A DNA stretch of 64,000 nucleotides, from NCBI GenBank assembly GCA_904420125.1, contig CAJFUK010000007.1, positions 39,632-103,631 of the forward strand, in the 5' to 3' direction. The DNA comes from Candidatus Falkowella caecavicola. GTDB lineage: Bacteria > Bacillota > Clostridia > Oscillospirales > Ruminococcaceae. This document shows, in pieces, positions 49,069-59,609 of this stretch (position 1 is its first letter; each line of letters opens with the position of its first letter). A program made the translations under genes and the position numbers. Under the pieces are notes generated by a model that made no database searches, was not told the origin of the DNA, and saw only the letters and a list, made by a program, of their open reading frames with translations.

Positions 49069-51018
49069 ATGGCAATTGAGAAAATGGCGCTTGTGAATCT
49101 GTCGGGCAGTTTATCGTCTTTGGATACTGTTTTGGAACATTGTCTGGCAAGCGGTGTGTTTCATCCCGAACAACCGCAGGCGGAACATCAGACAAAAGGA
49201 TTCAGTGCATTAAATGAAGAAAATTTATATGCCAAGCAGCTTAAACGAGTGCAGGAAATTGCAGAAAGTCTTTCAGTTCCATTGACAGAAACAGAACCGG
49301 AAAAAACGGGATGGGATCTGGAAAAGATTACAGATTATATGGCAGAATTGGAGACCCAAATTGCAAAACTAACTGAACGGAAAAAGGAACTGCAGAATTC
49401 TGTAGCGCAGCATAAAAAAGGACTCAAGCAGATTGATCATTTAATAGAATTGCATGTGAATTTTGATGATCTTTTTGCATGCAAACACATTAAGATTCGT
49501 TTTGGCCAATTGTCTGTAGAAAGCGCTAAAAAACTGGATTATTATGATCACGCGGCATTTTTCTTTTTCCCCTTGAGTCGGGAAGGGGACATTTATTGGT
49601 GCGTATATTTTACTCCAGAAAATCAGTGTGCGCAAGTGGACGATATTTTTAATTCTTTGTATTTTCATCGAATTCGGGTGCCTGAATATGCGCATGGTAC
49701 GCCGGAAGTGTCTATTCAGATGATCCATGACATGCTGGAAAAAGAGCAGAAGGAACTCGAAGAAATTGAGACGCAGCTATCACAGCTGCAAGCACAAAAC
49801 ACCCAGAAGATCTGTCAGATGTTCTGTTGGTTGCAGTATCGCAGTGATATCTTTGCGCTGAGAAAATATGCGTCTGTACTGAATAAAAAATACTTTTTTC
49901 TTTCCGGATTTGTGCCGCAGAAAGAAGCCGAGGCCTTTTCAGACAGCTTTAAATCCATGTCTGAGAAGATACTCTGTTGGTTGCAGCCCTGTGATATTGA
50001 TGAACGGATGAAGCCGCCGGTAAAATTGAAAAACACATGGTTTTTCAGACCCTTTGAAATGTTTGTCAATATGTATGGAACCCCTTCTTATGGAGATTTT
50101 GATCCTACATTTTTAGTAGGATTGACCTATACGCTGTTATTCGGGATTATGTTCGGTGATCTTGGACAGGGATTATGCTTAATTATCGTAGGATGTCTCA
50201 TGTGGCGCTGGAAAAAGATTGCTCTTGGAAAAGTGCTAACCCGTGTTGGTATTTCCAGTGCATTTTTTGGGACAGTATACGGCTCTGTATTCGGATTTGA
50301 ACATCTGTTGGATCCACTGTACAAAAATGTTTTCGGCCTTTCTCAGAAGCCGATTGAAGTTTTTGAGCAGACGAATTTTCTGCTTGTAGCGGCTGTCGGA
50401 ATAGGGGCTGTTATTATTGCAGTTTCTATTGGATGCAATATCTACCTTGGTTTTAAACGAAAAGATTTGGGCAGGGCTTTATTTTCTAATAACGGCCTTG
50501 CAGGATTGATTTTGTATCTGTTTGTGCTGATTGGCGCGGTTATGATGCTGACAGGAAAAGGCAATCTGTTTACGTTGCCATTCATTCTTTTGTTTGTTGT
50601 GCTTCCTTTGCTTGCCATGTTTTTACGCGAGCCGCTTGGCAGGCTGGTTGCAGGACAACGAGGCTTTAAACCGGAAGGCGGCATTGTCAGCTTTATTGTT
50701 GAGAACTTTTTTGAATTATTTGAATTTGTTTTGAGCTATGTTACAAATACCATGTCCTTTTTGCGTGTGGGCGGATTCGTTTTGAGCCATGCAGGAATGA
50801 TGATGGTGGTTATGTCGATGTCAGAGATGTTTTCCGGAGGGGCCAGCATTGCCGTGATTATTTTTGGGAATATTTTTGTAATGGCTATGGAAGGTCTGCT
50901 GGTCGGAATCCAGGTGCTGCGATTGGAGTTTTATGAAATTTTCAGCCGCTTTTTTGATGGTGGAGGAGAGCCATTTGAACCCGTGAAAGTTTCATATCAA
51001 ATAAATTCAACAAAATAA
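49069..51018 (+). CDS. ntpI: V-type ATPase subunit I (a subunit)
   Basis: Membrane stator subunit that forms the ion half-channels. The 649 residues have a cytoplasmic N-terminal half with coiled coils (about 85-130 and 220-250) and about seven to eight membrane helices from residue 345, including TPSYGDFDPTFLVGLTYTLLFG and the NTMSFLRVGGFVLSHAG segment holding the essential arginine. It lies 15 bases after subunit C with AAGGGAGGTGTAAACC before the ATG. Confidence 0.95.
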   Translation: MAIEKMALVNLSGSLSSLDTVLEHCLASGVFHPEQPQAEHQTKGFSALNEENLYAKQLKRVQEIAESLSVPLTETEPEKTGWDLEKITDYMAELETQIAKLTERKKELQNSVAQHKKGLKQIDHLIELHVNFDDLFACKHIKIRFGQLSVESAKKLDYYDHAAFFFFPLSREGDIYWCVYFTPENQCAQVDDIFNSLYFHRIRVPEYAHGTPEVSIQMIHDMLEKEQKELEEIETQLSQLQAQNTQKICQMFCWLQYRSDIFALRKYASVLNKKYFFLSGFVPQKEAEAFSDSFKSMSEKILCWLQPCDIDERMKPPVKLKNTWFFRPFEMFVNMYGTPSYGDFDPTFLVGLTYTLLFGIMFGDLGQGLCLIIVGCLMWRWKKIALGKVLTRVGISSAFFGTVYGSVFGFEHLLDPLYKNVFGLSQKPIEVFEQTNFLLVAAVGIGAVIIAVSIGCNIYLGFKRKDLGRALFSNNGLAGLILYLFVLIGAVMMLTGKGNLFTLPFILLFVVLPLLAMFLREPLGRLVAGQRGFKPEGGIVSFIVENFFELFEFVLSYVTNTMSFLRVGGFVLSHAGMMMVVMSMSEMFSGGASIAVIIFGNIFVMAMEGLLVGIQVLRLEFYEIFSRFFDGGGEPFEPVKVSYQINSTK

Positions 51019-51043
51019 ATCAAACGATGGGAGAAGATCTTTT

Positions 51044-51472
51044 ATGAATGCACTGATATTTTTATTACCGCTGTTAGTTCTTATTATGCTGGCTATGCCG
51101 CTTTTTCCGGTCTACAAGGGAATCACGACTGGAAAAAGAGCCAAGAGAAGGGTTGTCTTTAACCTTTGTGCTTTTTTTGGTGTTGCCCTTTTAGCTGTCA
51201 TGTTCCCGGTCGGAGGCATGGTTCTGGCAGATGATGCCGCAGCTGTTACGGCGACGGCATCCAATGGCATGGGATATCTTGCAGCTGCCCTGTCTACTGG
51301 ACTCTCCTGTATCGGTGCGGGAATTGCGGTTGCAGCCGCGGCACCGGCTGCAATCGGCGCTTTCAGTGAAGACCCCAAAGCATTCGGTAAGGCGCTGATC
51401 TTTGTTGCGTTGGGTGAAGGTGTTGCATTATACGGCATGCTGATTTCTATTCTTATTATTAATGCTCTTTAA
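51044..51472 (+). CDS. ntpK: V-type ATPase subunit K (ring subunit)
   Basis: Ring-forming proteolipid, 142 residues with four predicted helices: about 3-24, 38-61, 76-104 and 114-140. Only the last two look like a classic ring hairpin (SCIGAGIAVAAAAPAAIG, loop SEDPKAFGK, then VALGEGVALYG with the ion-binding Glu). The first two helices have no carboxylate in the membrane. It is therefore an NtpK-like double hairpin with a degenerate first half. The ion (sodium or proton) cannot be decided safely. Confidence 0.92.
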   Translation: MNALIFLLPLLVLIMLAMPLFPVYKGITTGKRAKRRVVFNLCAFFGVALLAVMFPVGGMVLADDAAAVTATASNGMGYLAAALSTGLSCIGAGIAVAAAAPAAIGAFSEDPKAFGKALIFVALGEGVALYGMLISILIINAL

Positions 51473-51517
51473 TCTCTGGAAAATTTATCCAGAGATAGAG
51501 AGAAGGGCGGCAGGTAT

Positions 51518-51826
51518 ATGAAGTTTTATTGCTTGAGCGACAGCAGGGATACCCAGATCGGGATGCGGCTGGCGGGGATCGAGGGACAGGTTCTGCATGA
51601 GGCGGAGGAAGTAGAGCAGGCTTTGGCAAAGCTTTGTGATGATGATGAAATTGGCGTGATTGTTATGACGGAAAAACTGATCAAACTTTGTCCAGATCTT
51701 GTTTTTAATATTAAGCTGAACCGCAGGCGTCCGTTGATCGTTGAGATTCCTGACCGCCATGGTGCAGGTCAGACAGGGGATTCTATTACCCAATATATCC
51801 GTGAGGCAATTGGCGTAAAAATCTGA
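51518..51826 (+). CDS. ntpG: V-type ATPase subunit F
   Basis: Small central-stalk subunit of 102 residues, beta-alpha fold. It begins KFYCLSDSRDTQIGMRLAGI and contains the EIGVIVMTEKL strand typical of subunit F. It follows ntpK by 45 bases with AGAAGGGCGGCAGGT before the ATG, and lies before subunit E rather than after it. Confidence 0.9.
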   Translation: MKFYCLSDSRDTQIGMRLAGIEGQVLHEAEEVEQALAKLCDDDEIGVIVMTEKLIKLCPDLVFNIKLNRRRPLIVEIPDRHGAGQTGDSITQYIREAIGVKI

Positions 51827-51863
51827 TGGGTCTGGTTCAAACGGAGAAAGGGATGGTTACACC

Positions 51864-52532
51864 TTGGAGAATTTACAGGAAAAATTAGTGCAGTTTAGAA
51901 AGGCGATTCTGGACGATGTCCAGACGCGTGTCTATCAGACGCATCAGGAAGTAGAGCAGTATAAACTGCAGGAACTGGAACATGTAAAAGACCAGGAATT
52001 AGAAAAAATTTTTCAGAAAATGCAGGCCGATGTTCAAAAAATCAAGCGCAGTGTCAAAGAACAGCTGAGCAATCAAGAAATGGATATGCGCAAAGAACTG
52101 TTGCTGCGCAGAAAACAGATTGCCGATGAGATATTTACAAATGTTTCGATACGCCTGCATGAGTTTGTAGAGAGTGATGCGTACCTTCCATACCTGATTG
52201 AAACATTAAAGAAGCGATTGAAAACGAATACGCTGTCAGAATGGGAGATTCTGCTGTTAGAACGGGATATGCGCTATCAGGAGGCTATTACCCAGGTGTT
52301 CGGGCCGGACTGCCGGATCGCCATGGATCCTGCTATGGATGCAGCGGTACAGATCGGCGGTTTCCGTCTACGGAATCTGGACAAAGGGCTGATCGTGGAT
52401 GAGACGTTTGCCGAAAAGCTGGCGGCGGAACGCCAGGCTTTTTTGGGAAATCAGTGGTTGGCAGCTGTCCTGCATGAGGACGAGGTCATCGGACCTGCAT
52501 CCGATACCAAAACAGCAGTTATACAGAAATAG
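51864..52532 (+). CDS. ntpE: V-type ATPase subunit E
   Basis: Peripheral-stalk subunit of 222 residues: a long N-terminal helix (about 1-105, rich in Gln, Lys and Glu) that would coil with the G/H subunit, and a C-terminal globular domain with IGGFRLRNLDKGLIVDETF. TTG at 51864 is the start, after AGAAAGGGATGG. Confidence 0.9.
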   Translation: MENLQEKLVQFRKAILDDVQTRVYQTHQEVEQYKLQELEHVKDQELEKIFQKMQADVQKIKRSVKEQLSNQEMDMRKELLLRRKQIADEIFTNVSIRLHEFVESDAYLPYLIETLKKRLKTNTLSEWEILLLERDMRYQEAITQVFGPDCRIAMDPAMDAAVQIGGFRLRNLDKGLIVDETFAEKLAAERQAFLGNQWLAAVLHEDEVIGPASDTKTAVIQK

Positions 52533-52562
52533 AATCGGTTTTCTCCGAAGGTGGTGGATGGA

Positions 52563-54317
52563 TTGAATAGCAACACAATATTTTCGATTAACGGACCGGT
52601 TGTGACGGTTCGGAATACAAAGGATTTTTCCATGCTGGAGATGGTATATGTTGGTCATAAACGCCTGATTGGTGAGGTGATTTTGATCAATGACCAGTAT
52701 ACGACCATTCAGGTATACGAAGTGACAACCGGTCTCCGTCCAGGTGAGCCGGTCTGGCCGACTGGCTCGCCGATGTCTGTTGTGCTGGGCCCTGGAATTG
52801 TTTCTAATATTTTTGATGGTATTGAACGTCCTTTACGGGATATCCGGCAGGCGACCGGTGCATTTATCGGAGAGGGAATTCACATCTCTGTGTTGGATGA
52901 AACGCGTCTGTTTGATGTGACCTTAACGGTAAAACCGGGAGACTATTTGGAGGGCGGACAGATATATGCAACCTGTCCTGAAACCTCAGCGATTCTGCAT
53001 AAATGTATGCTTTCTCCAACGCTATCCGGAGAAATTATCGAAGTGATGCCAAACGGCCCGTATCATGTCAATGATACGGTCGCTCGTTTGAAATCTGCAG
53101 ATGGTACGGTCATTGATTTAACGCTGTGTCAGCGCTGGCCTATTCGGAATCCACGTCCGATTCATAAACGTCTGCCGATCCGACGTCCTTTAATTACCGG
53201 ACAGCGTGTGATCGATACAATGTTTCCTCTTGCCAAAGGCGGTACTGCCGGCATTCCAGGGGGATTCGGTACTGGTAAGACGATGACGCAGCACCAGTTG
53301 GCTAAATGGTGTGACGCGGATTTGATTGTATATATCGGCTGCGGTGAACGCGGTAATGAGATGACACAGGTTTTGGAAGAATTTTCAGAGCTGGTTGACC
53401 CGCGCAGTGGAAAACCGCTGACAGACCGTACCGTTCTGATTGCCAATACTTCTAATATGCCGGTTGCAGCAAGAGAAGCGTCGATTTACACCGGCATTAC
53501 ACTGGCAGAATATTATCGGGACATGGGGTATCATGTAGCCATTATGGCGGACTCTACTTCCCGCTGGGCAGAGGCGCTGCGCGAGATTTCCGGACGATTG
53601 GAAGAAATGCCGGCAGAAGAGGGGTTCCCGGCCTATCTTTCTTCTCGTTTAAGTGAATTTTACGAACGGGCGGGATATGTCATTCCTTTGTCGGGCGGAG
53701 AAGGATCTGTCACAATTATTGGCGCTGTTTCTCCGCAGGGTTCTGATTTTTCAGAGCCCGTCACCCAGAACACCAAACGTTTTGTACGCTGTTTTTGGAC
53801 ATTGGATAAATCCCTTGCCTATCAGCGCCATTATCCGGCGATTAACTGGATGACAAGTTATAGCGAATACCTGGAAGATTTTGAGGATTATTATACTGAA
53901 AACATTTCACCGGATTTTTTGCGTTGCCGCCAACGGATTGCCAATATCCTGACGGAAGAGGCTTCTCTGATGGAGATTGTCAAATTGATTGGCGCAGATG
54001 TATTGCCGGACGATCAAAAGCTTGTGATTGAAGTTGCGAAAGTGATCCGTCTGGGCTTTTTACAGCAGAATGCTTATCATGCGGACGACACCTATGTGCC
54101 AATGGAGAAGCAGATGAAGATGATGGAACTGATCCTCTTTTTGTATGATAAATCTAAAGAATATGTTTTGTCTGGCCGGCCGATTTCTGATCTGGCGGCG
54201 ACCGGCATATTTGATCAGGTTATCCGTGTAAAATATGAGATTCCGAATGACCGTCCGGAAATGTTTGCCGATTACCGGGCAGCAATTGATCGTGCGATTA
54301 GCAATCTGCAGGATTAA
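52563..54317 (+). CDS. atpA: V-type ATPase catalytic subunit A
   Basis: Nucleotide-hydrolysing subunit of the V1 head, about 584 residues. P-loop GGFGTGKTM is near residue 232, the catalytic Glu lies in GCGERGNEM, and the non-homologous insertion typical of V/A-type A subunits is present before the P-loop. I chose the TTG at 52563, with GGTGG 8 bases before, so that the protein begins near the INGPVVTV strand; GTG codons at 52551 and 52554 are alternatives. Confidence 0.97.
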   Translation: MNSNTIFSINGPVVTVRNTKDFSMLEMVYVGHKRLIGEVILINDQYTTIQVYEVTTGLRPGEPVWPTGSPMSVVLGPGIVSNIFDGIERPLRDIRQATGAFIGEGIHISVLDETRLFDVTLTVKPGDYLEGGQIYATCPETSAILHKCMLSPTLSGEIIEVMPNGPYHVNDTVARLKSADGTVIDLTLCQRWPIRNPRPIHKRLPIRRPLITGQRVIDTMFPLAKGGTAGIPGGFGTGKTMTQHQLAKWCDADLIVYIGCGERGNEMTQVLEEFSELVDPRSGKPLTDRTVLIANTSNMPVAAREASIYTGITLAEYYRDMGYHVAIMADSTSRWAEALREISGRLEEMPAEEGFPAYLSSRLSEFYERAGYVIPLSGGEGSVTIIGAVSPQGSDFSEPVTQNTKRFVRCFWTLDKSLAYQRHYPAINWMTSYSEYLEDFEDYYTENISPDFLRCRQRIANILTEEASLMEIVKLIGADVLPDDQKLVIEVAKVIRLGFLQQNAYHADDTYVPMEKQMKMMELILFLYDKSKEYVLSGRPISDLAATGIFDQVIRVKYEIPNDRPEMFADYRAAIDRAISNLQD

Positions 54318-54347
54318 CGGCCATGGGCCAGATTGGAGTTTTGAAAA

Positions 54348-55745
54348 ATGAGCCTGCAATTTATAGGACTGAAAGAGATAAACGGTCCGCTTGTTGTGCT
54401 GGATCATGTGCCACAGGCCAGCTATGAAGAAATGGTAGAAATTGTTCTGGAAAACGGTACAACCCGTATGGGAAGGATCGTAGAGATTCTGGGGGAGAAG
54501 GTCGTTATCCAGGTTTTTGAAGGCACCAAGGGAATCTCTCTGCAAAATACCCGTACCCGTTTGACAGGAAAGCCGATGGAGTTGCCGCTTTCCAGGGAAA
54601 TACTCGGCAGGGTATTCAACGGGGCAGGTCGTCCGCTGGATGGTCTGGGAGAAATTTATCCGGAGAAATATGCAGATATCAACGGAAAACCGATTAATCC
54701 AGTTTCCCGTATCTATCCGCGTAACTATATTCGGACCGGTATTTCTTCGATTGATGCGATGACCACTTTAATCCGAGGGCAGAAACTGCCGATTTTTTCT
54801 GAATCTGGACTCAGTCACAATAAACTGGCCGTTCAGATTGTACGGCAGGCACAGATTGCAGAGGAACAGGGACAGGAGTTTGCGGTTGTTTTTGCTGCTA
54901 TGGGTGTTCAAAATGATGTTGCAGACTATTTCCGGAGCAAATTTGAGGAAAGCGGTGCCCTGCAGCGGGTTGTGATGTTCCTGAATTTATCCAATGATCC
55001 GATTGTGGAGAGAATTTTGACGCCTCGTTGTGCTTTAACGGCAGCAGAATATCTGGCATTTGAACAGAACATGCATATCCTGGTCATTTTAACAGATATG
55101 ACTTCTTATGCAGAAGCATTGCGTGAGTTTTCTTCCTCTAAAGGGGAAATACCCGGCCGAAAAGGTTTTCCAGGCTATCTATATTCCGACTTGGCTTCTC
55201 TATATGAACGGGCGGGCGTCATTGAAAACGCGACAGGTTCTGTGACACAGATCCCCATTCTTACTATGCCCAATGGGGATATCACGCATCCGATTCCTGA
55301 CCTGACCGCTTATATTACGGAAGGCCAGATTGTTTTGGACAGAACGTTAGACCAGATGGGAATATATCCGCCGGTATCGGTTTTGCCCAGCCTCTCCCGA
55401 CTGATGAAAGACGGAATAGGGGAGGGATATACCCGTGCAGATCATGCGGCTGTATCCAATCAGTTGTTTGCCTGTTGCGCCAGAGTATCTGATGCGCGTG
55501 CCCTTGCTTCTGTTATCGGAGAGGAAGAACTGTCGGCCGTTGACAAAAAATACATGGAGTTTGGTAAAGCTTTTGAGAGATATTTTCTCACACAGGGAAA
55601 AGATGAAGACAGAAGTATCGAGTATACTTTGGATTTGGGATGGGATCTGCTCTGTATTCTGCCGCGAGAGGAATTGAGCCGTATTGATACAGAGCTTCTG
55701 GACCGGTTCTATGACCCGAAACGCGCGGAGCGGTTCAAAAAATAA
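54348..55745 (+). CDS. atpB: V-type ATPase subunit B
   Basis: Non-catalytic nucleotide-binding subunit of the V1 head, 465 residues. It has the ATPase-beta barrel at the start (GPLVVLDHV), GAGRPLDGL, the degenerate P-loop region [28 protein letters not shown] and [17 protein letters not shown]. The ATG follows TTGGAGTTTTGAAAA, 30 bases after subunit A. Confidence 0.97.
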   Translation: MSLQFIGLKEINGPLVVLDHVPQASYEEMVEIVLENGTTRMGRIVEILGEKVVIQVFEGTKGISLQNTRTRLTGKPMELPLSREILGRVFNGAGRPLDGLGEIYPEKYADINGKPINPVSRIYPRNYIRTGISSIDAMTTLIRGQKLPIFSESGLSHNKLAVQIVRQAQIAEEQGQEFAVVFAAMGVQNDVADYFRSKFEESGALQRVVMFLNLSNDPIVERILTPRCALTAAEYLAFEQNMHILVILTDMTSYAEALREFSSSKGEIPGRKGFPGYLYSDLASLYERAGVIENATGSVTQIPILTMPNGDITHPIPDLTAYITEGQIVLDRTLDQMGIYPPVSVLPSLSRLMKDGIGEGYTRADHAAVSNQLFACCARVSDARALASVIGEEELSAVDKKYMEFGKAFERYFLTQGKDEDRSIEYTLDLGWDLLCILPREELSRIDTELLDRFYDPKRAERFKK

Positions 55746-55784
55746 CTGTAAAAAGCGATCGCATAACGGAGAGGAGGGAGCCTT

Positions 55785-56414
55785 ATGGCATTGCCGGTCA
55801 TTGCGACGAAAGGCAATTTGATTCAAACAAAAAAATCGTTGGAACTGGCAAAATTGGGTTATGATCTGCTCGACAGAAAGCGGAATATTTTGATCCGTGA
55901 GGTGATGACGCTGATCGACACCGCTAAAGAACTGCGTGGTTCGATCGCAGACACCTATTCAGAAGCGTTTCTGGCGTTGCAGCGCGCGAATATCACGATG
56001 GGGGTATGTGAAAGTATTGCCAAAGGCGTACCGATTGAACATGGTGTTCATGTCAGTTATCGGAGTGTGATGGGGGTAGAGATCCCGCATGTAACGCTTG
56101 ATCCAAGGCCACCGGAGATTTCTTACGGGCTGATTAATTCCAATTCCCAAATTGACCGTGCTTATATCCAATTTGGCCGGGCAAAGCAGTTGACAGTGGT
56201 TCTGGCGGAAGTGGAAAACAGTGTGTATCGTTTGGCCAACGCCATCAAAAAAACACAACGCCGCGCAAACGCCCTGCAAAATATCATTATTCCGCAGCAG
56301 GAAGCAGCAGTAAAATATATTACCGAGGCATTGGAAGAAAAAGAAAGAGAAGAATTTTCTCGCCTGAAAGTGATTAAGCAGACAAAGGCTGCAAAAAAAA
56401 CACAGGAGATTTAA
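55785..56414 (+). CDS. atpD: V-type ATPase subunit D
   Basis: Central rotor shaft of the V1 head, 209 residues forming a long helical hairpin. It begins LPVIATKGNLIQTKKSLELAK, and the late RRANALQNIIIPQ block is diagnostic of subunit D. The ATG follows GAGAGGAGGGAGCC. It closes the operon, with a strong hairpin after it. Confidence 0.96.
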   Translation: MALPVIATKGNLIQTKKSLELAKLGYDLLDRKRNILIREVMTLIDTAKELRGSIADTYSEAFLALQRANITMGVCESIAKGVPIEHGVHVSYRSVMGVEIPHVTLDPRPPEISYGLINSNSQIDRAYIQFGRAKQLTVVLAEVENSVYRLANAIKKTQRRANALQNIIIPQQEAAVKYITEALEEKEREEFSRLKVIKQTKAAKKTQEI

Positions 56415-56422
56415 GCTTGGAA

Positions 56423-56466
56423 ATATATAAAGCCTATGCGAAAAATTTTCGCATAGGCTTTATATA
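56423..56466. terminator. Bidirectional terminator between V-ATPase and the ynbB-like gene
   Basis: ATATATAAAGCCTATGCG pairs with its complement across an AT-rich loop; A-run and T-run flank the arms so both convergent units can end here. Confidence 0.93.
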
Positions 56467-56469
56467 TTT

Positions 56470-57738
56470 CTAGATGGAAAGCAGGCCTTGTTCCAGAAGA
56501 TTTTGTGCTGCCTGCAAAACGCCTAGTTTACCGGAAGTATAGGTGAGCCCTCCTTGCATCCATACAGCATAGGGATCCCGTAAAGGCGCGTCTGCTGAAA
56601 GTTCAATGGATGCGCCCATGGTAAATGCACCGGCAGCCATAATGACCTGGCTATCATATCCGGGCATGTCCCAAGGTTCTGGCGCTACAAACGAATCAAT
56701 GGGAGACCCCTTTTGAATTCCCTGACAGAATGCAATCAACGCTTCCGGCTTTTCCAGACAGATGGCGGTAATAATATCGGTACGCTTTTCATCATACGCC
56801 GGATATGCACGATATCCCAACAGGCTGAACATCCGGGAAGCAAATACAGAAATTTTCAGTGCATTTCCGACAACGCTGGGTGCATGGAAAAATCCCATGT
56901 ACATCTGTCGGTTCTGATTCAGAGAACAGCCGACTTCTTTGCCCATGCCTACTGCTGTTAAGCGATAAGCGCACAGTTCAACCAATCTGGCCTTTCCAGC
57001 AATATAACCGCCCGTTTGAGCGATTCCTCCTCCCGGATTTTTAATCAGAGACCCTACAATTAGATCTGCGCCGACTGCCAGTGGCTCCCTGTCCTCCGCA
57101 AATTCACCATAACAATTGTCCACCATTACAATAGCCTCTGGATTGACAGAACGCACGGCTTGAATTGCCTGGCTGATGGTATCCACTGAGAGGGAAGGAC
57201 GCAGGCTGTATCCACGGGAGCGCTGGATATAAGCGACCTTGGCAGTGGCTGCCTGTTCCCGGATTGCCGCGAGGTTAAAACCGCCTTCTGGCGTAAGAGG
57301 AATTTCTGTATAGTGTATTCCAAAATCCCGTAGGGAACCATTACCCTGCCCCCGAAGGCCAATGGTTTCCTCCAATGTGTCATAAGGCGTTCCTGTCAGA
57401 GAAAGAAGCGTGTCTCCAGGACGAAGTACGCCAAAAAGCGCGACGGAAAGCGCATGAGTTCCTGAAACAAAATGATGGCGGACCAATGCATCTTCCGCTT
57501 CAAAAACCTGTGCAAATACTGCATCCAATGCATCGCGCCCACGATCGCCATATCCGTAACCGGTTGTTCCCAGCAAATGGCTTTCTCCAATTCGTTGATC
57601 GGCAAAGGCCTTGAGTACTTTGGCTTCATTATATTCGGCAATCTGCGCGATCCTGGCAAACGGTTCTGCACAATCCGCCTCTGCCTGCCGTGCAATTTGC
57701 ATCAAACGCGGATCAATAGAAAAAATTTTATCCAGCAT
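56470..57738 (-). CDS. PLP-dependent methionine gamma-lyase-like protein (YnbB/aluminium-resistance family)
   Basis: Fold-type I PLP enzyme of 422 residues in the YnbB family. Family members are called aluminium-resistance protein or methionine gamma-lyase-like; the true reaction is unsettled. PLP features: SGTHALSVALFG, VDNCYGEF with the ring-stacking Asp, and the Schiff-base lysine in GSLIKNPGGGIA (about residue 235). The ATG follows AAAAGGATGAATAAA, and the preceding gene ends 2 bases before, so they are coupled. Last gene of the minus-strand operon. Confidence 0.9.
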   Translation of the reverse strand: MLDKIFSIDPRLMQIARQAEADCAEPFARIAQIAEYNEAKVLKAFADQRIGESHLLGTTGYGYGDRGRDALDAVFAQVFEAEDALVRHHFVSGTHALSVALFGVLRPGDTLLSLTGTPYDTLEETIGLRGQGNGSLRDFGIHYTEIPLTPEGGFNLAAIREQAATAKVAYIQRSRGYSLRPSLSVDTISQAIQAVRSVNPEAIVMVDNCYGEFAEDREPLAVGADLIVGSLIKNPGGGIAQTGGYIAGKARLVELCAYRLTAVGMGKEVGCSLNQNRQMYMGFFHAPSVVGNALKISVFASRMFSLLGYRAYPAYDEKRTDIITAICLEKPEALIAFCQGIQKGSPIDSFVAPEPWDMPGYDSQVIMAAGAFTMGASIELSADAPLRDPYAVWMQGGLTYTSGKLGVLQAAQNLLEQGLLSI

Positions 57739-57740
57739 TT

Positions 57741-58553
57741 TTATTCATCCTTTTCTGTTTCTATTCCATAAGATTCAAATTGATACCAGTGAGCATATGC
57801 CGCAAAACCCAGCCGTGTATAAAAACGATCGGATTTCGTATTGCAGCTATCTACATAAATGGCACGTCCCTGACGCTGATATTCTGCGCAAATCGCAGAC
57901 AAAAAAGATGAACCGATTCCATGGTTCTGCAGGGACGGTTCCACTGCTATTTGCGCTACAGATACGATACCGGGATATAACAGGCCTGTCAGAAGGGCGC
58001 CGGCCTTTCCGGGCAGAAAATACAGGGCTGAACTCCCATGCCGTACGGCATGGGACAATTCACAGTACCAGGTAAGATCATTTTCTTTCGGAAAATATGT
58101 ATCGCCAAAAGTATGGCGAAGTAACTGATAGAACGGAAGAAAATTTTCCCTGCATTCCGGAGGTGGCGAGGTACCATACAATGTTTGTACTAACTGCATT
58201 GCTGTTCCGCTGGACCATTTCCCATTGATTAAAACATCGCGTATCGGCTGGCAGTCCATACCGGTCCAATGCAGTGACGTCAAATTGGGCAGCATCCGGA
58301 TAAATTCTGCAGCCTCTTGATATTCTAGATCCGTACTCTGCGGAAGGATATACAATGAGGCGGCAGTGTATTGCAGCATAAGCGCAGCATAATAAGAACC
58401 GTCTGCTCTTAAAAAAAGATAAAAACGGTAAAATGGGTATCCGGTTCCATATTGCATCAGCGTGTTGTAAATTTTCGCAGCCTGCGGATGCGGATGCTTT
58501 AGAAGAAACTGCTCAAACACGCCGCGTTCATTTTGTGTAACCTGTATAATCAT
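57741..58553 (-). CDS. GNAT-domain acetyltransferase
   Basis: A 270-residue protein with a poorly conserved N-terminal half and a C-terminal GNAT domain (about 165-262). Acetyl-CoA motif A is VAQIAVEPSLQNHGIGSSFL, with the NHGIGS pyrophosphate loop, and motif B is FYTRLGFAAYAH. Substrate unknown. The ATG overlaps the peptidase stop by 4 bases and the stop lies 2 bases before the YnbB-like gene. Confidence 0.85.
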   Translation of the reverse strand: MIIQVTQNERGVFEQFLLKHPHPQAAKIYNTLMQYGTGYPFYRFYLFLRADGSYYAALMLQYTAASLYILPQSTDLEYQEAAEFIRMLPNLTSLHWTGMDCQPIRDVLINGKWSSGTAMQLVQTLYGTSPPPECRENFLPFYQLLRHTFGDTYFPKENDLTWYCELSHAVRHGSSALYFLPGKAGALLTGLLYPGIVSVAQIAVEPSLQNHGIGSSFLSAICAEYQRQGRAIYVDSCNTKSDRFYTRLGFAAYAHWYQFESYGIETEKDE

Positions 58554-59575
58554 AAAACAGCCAGCTTATCGAACAGAAGTTCTGCCAGACGGCAGCTGTT
58601 ATCCAGATCGTCCTGACGGATCAGACAGGATGGAGAATGCAGGTAACGGCAGGGAAGGGAAATTGCCAATGTAGGGACACCGCCGCGTGACTGTGTAATC
58701 GCACCAGCGTCATTGCCGCCGGCCACCAGTGTTTTAGTTTGGCAGGGGATACCGGCTTCCTGCGCTGTTTGAAAAGCCAGGCGGTATAACGCCTGCGGAT
58801 AAATCGTAGACCGGTCCATAAAGGAAACAACCGGTCCTTTTCCCAACTGGCAGACCTGTTCATGTTCCGGTATGCCGAATAAATCACAGGCCGTTGTTGT
58901 TTCCAGCACAATCGCAAAATCCGGCTCTTCAGAAAAAGCCGCCGCTTTAGCACCGCGCAGTCCGACTTCTTCCTGGACAACAAACATGCAGGTCAGATCA
59001 TAAGCAGGCTGTTTTTGCAGCAGGGAAAGCGCGATAGCACAACCTACACGGTCATCCAGCGCCTTTCCCTTAATCCCTCCGTTGCCTAAAGAAGTACAGG
59101 TGCCTATAAAATGTACGCTGTCCCCAGGCGCTACATATTGGGCAGCATCCGCCCTGTCCTTTGCCCCGATATCCACTAAAATCTGATCCATAGGCATGGC
59201 ATTTTTCCGTTCCGCAGCAGGTGAAAAACAGGCCGGTTCAATACCGATTACGCCGGAAAGATTCTGATCACCGACCTGTACGCGGCGTCCGGGAATGACA
59301 CGGGCATCGATACCACCGACCGGGGAAATATAAAGGCGTCCGTCAGGAGCGATTCCGGTGACAATCATTCCGACCTCATCCATATGCGCGGAACAGATCA
59401 CTTTATTTTTAGATGGGCGGCGACCCTGCCTGAAAACATGCAAATTCCCCAGGGCATCTACTGTATAGCTGCACTCTGCAGGCAACAGAGAAATAATGGA
59501 ATCACATACCCGGTTTTCGCGGCCGGAAATTCCATTCATTGGAGAAAGTATTTGAATGATATCCAATACTGTCAT
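58550..59575 (-). CDS. M42 family metallopeptidase (intact copy)
   Basis: Cytoplasmic binuclear-metal aminopeptidase or endoglucanase-like protein of family M42, 341 residues. All expected metal and catalytic positions are seen: SAHMDEVG (His and Asp), KALDDRVG (bridging Asp), VQEEVGLRGA (catalytic and metal Glu), VLETTTACD and YLHSP (last His). M42 enzymes assemble into large tetrahedral peptidases that trim short peptides. I start at ATG 59575; an ATG four codons upstream abuts its AAAGG. A degenerate paralogue lies just upstream. Confidence 0.92.
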   Translation of the reverse strand: MTVLDIIQILSPMNGISGRENRVCDSIISLLPAECSYTVDALGNLHVFRQGRRPSKNKVICSAHMDEVGMIVTGIAPDGRLYISPVGGIDARVIPGRRVQVGDQNLSGVIGIEPACFSPAAERKNAMPMDQILVDIGAKDRADAAQYVAPGDSVHFIGTCTSLGNGGIKGKALDDRVGCAIALSLLQKQPAYDLTCMFVVQEEVGLRGAKAAAFSEEPDFAIVLETTTACDLFGIPEHEQVCQLGKGPVVSFMDRSTIYPQALYRLAFQTAQEAGIPCQTKTLVAGGNDAGAITQSRGGVPTLAISLPCRYLHSPSCLIRQDDLDNSCRLAELLFDKLAVL

Positions 59576-59609
59576 GGAGCAAACCATACCTTTCTAAAAA
59601 ATATTCCGG

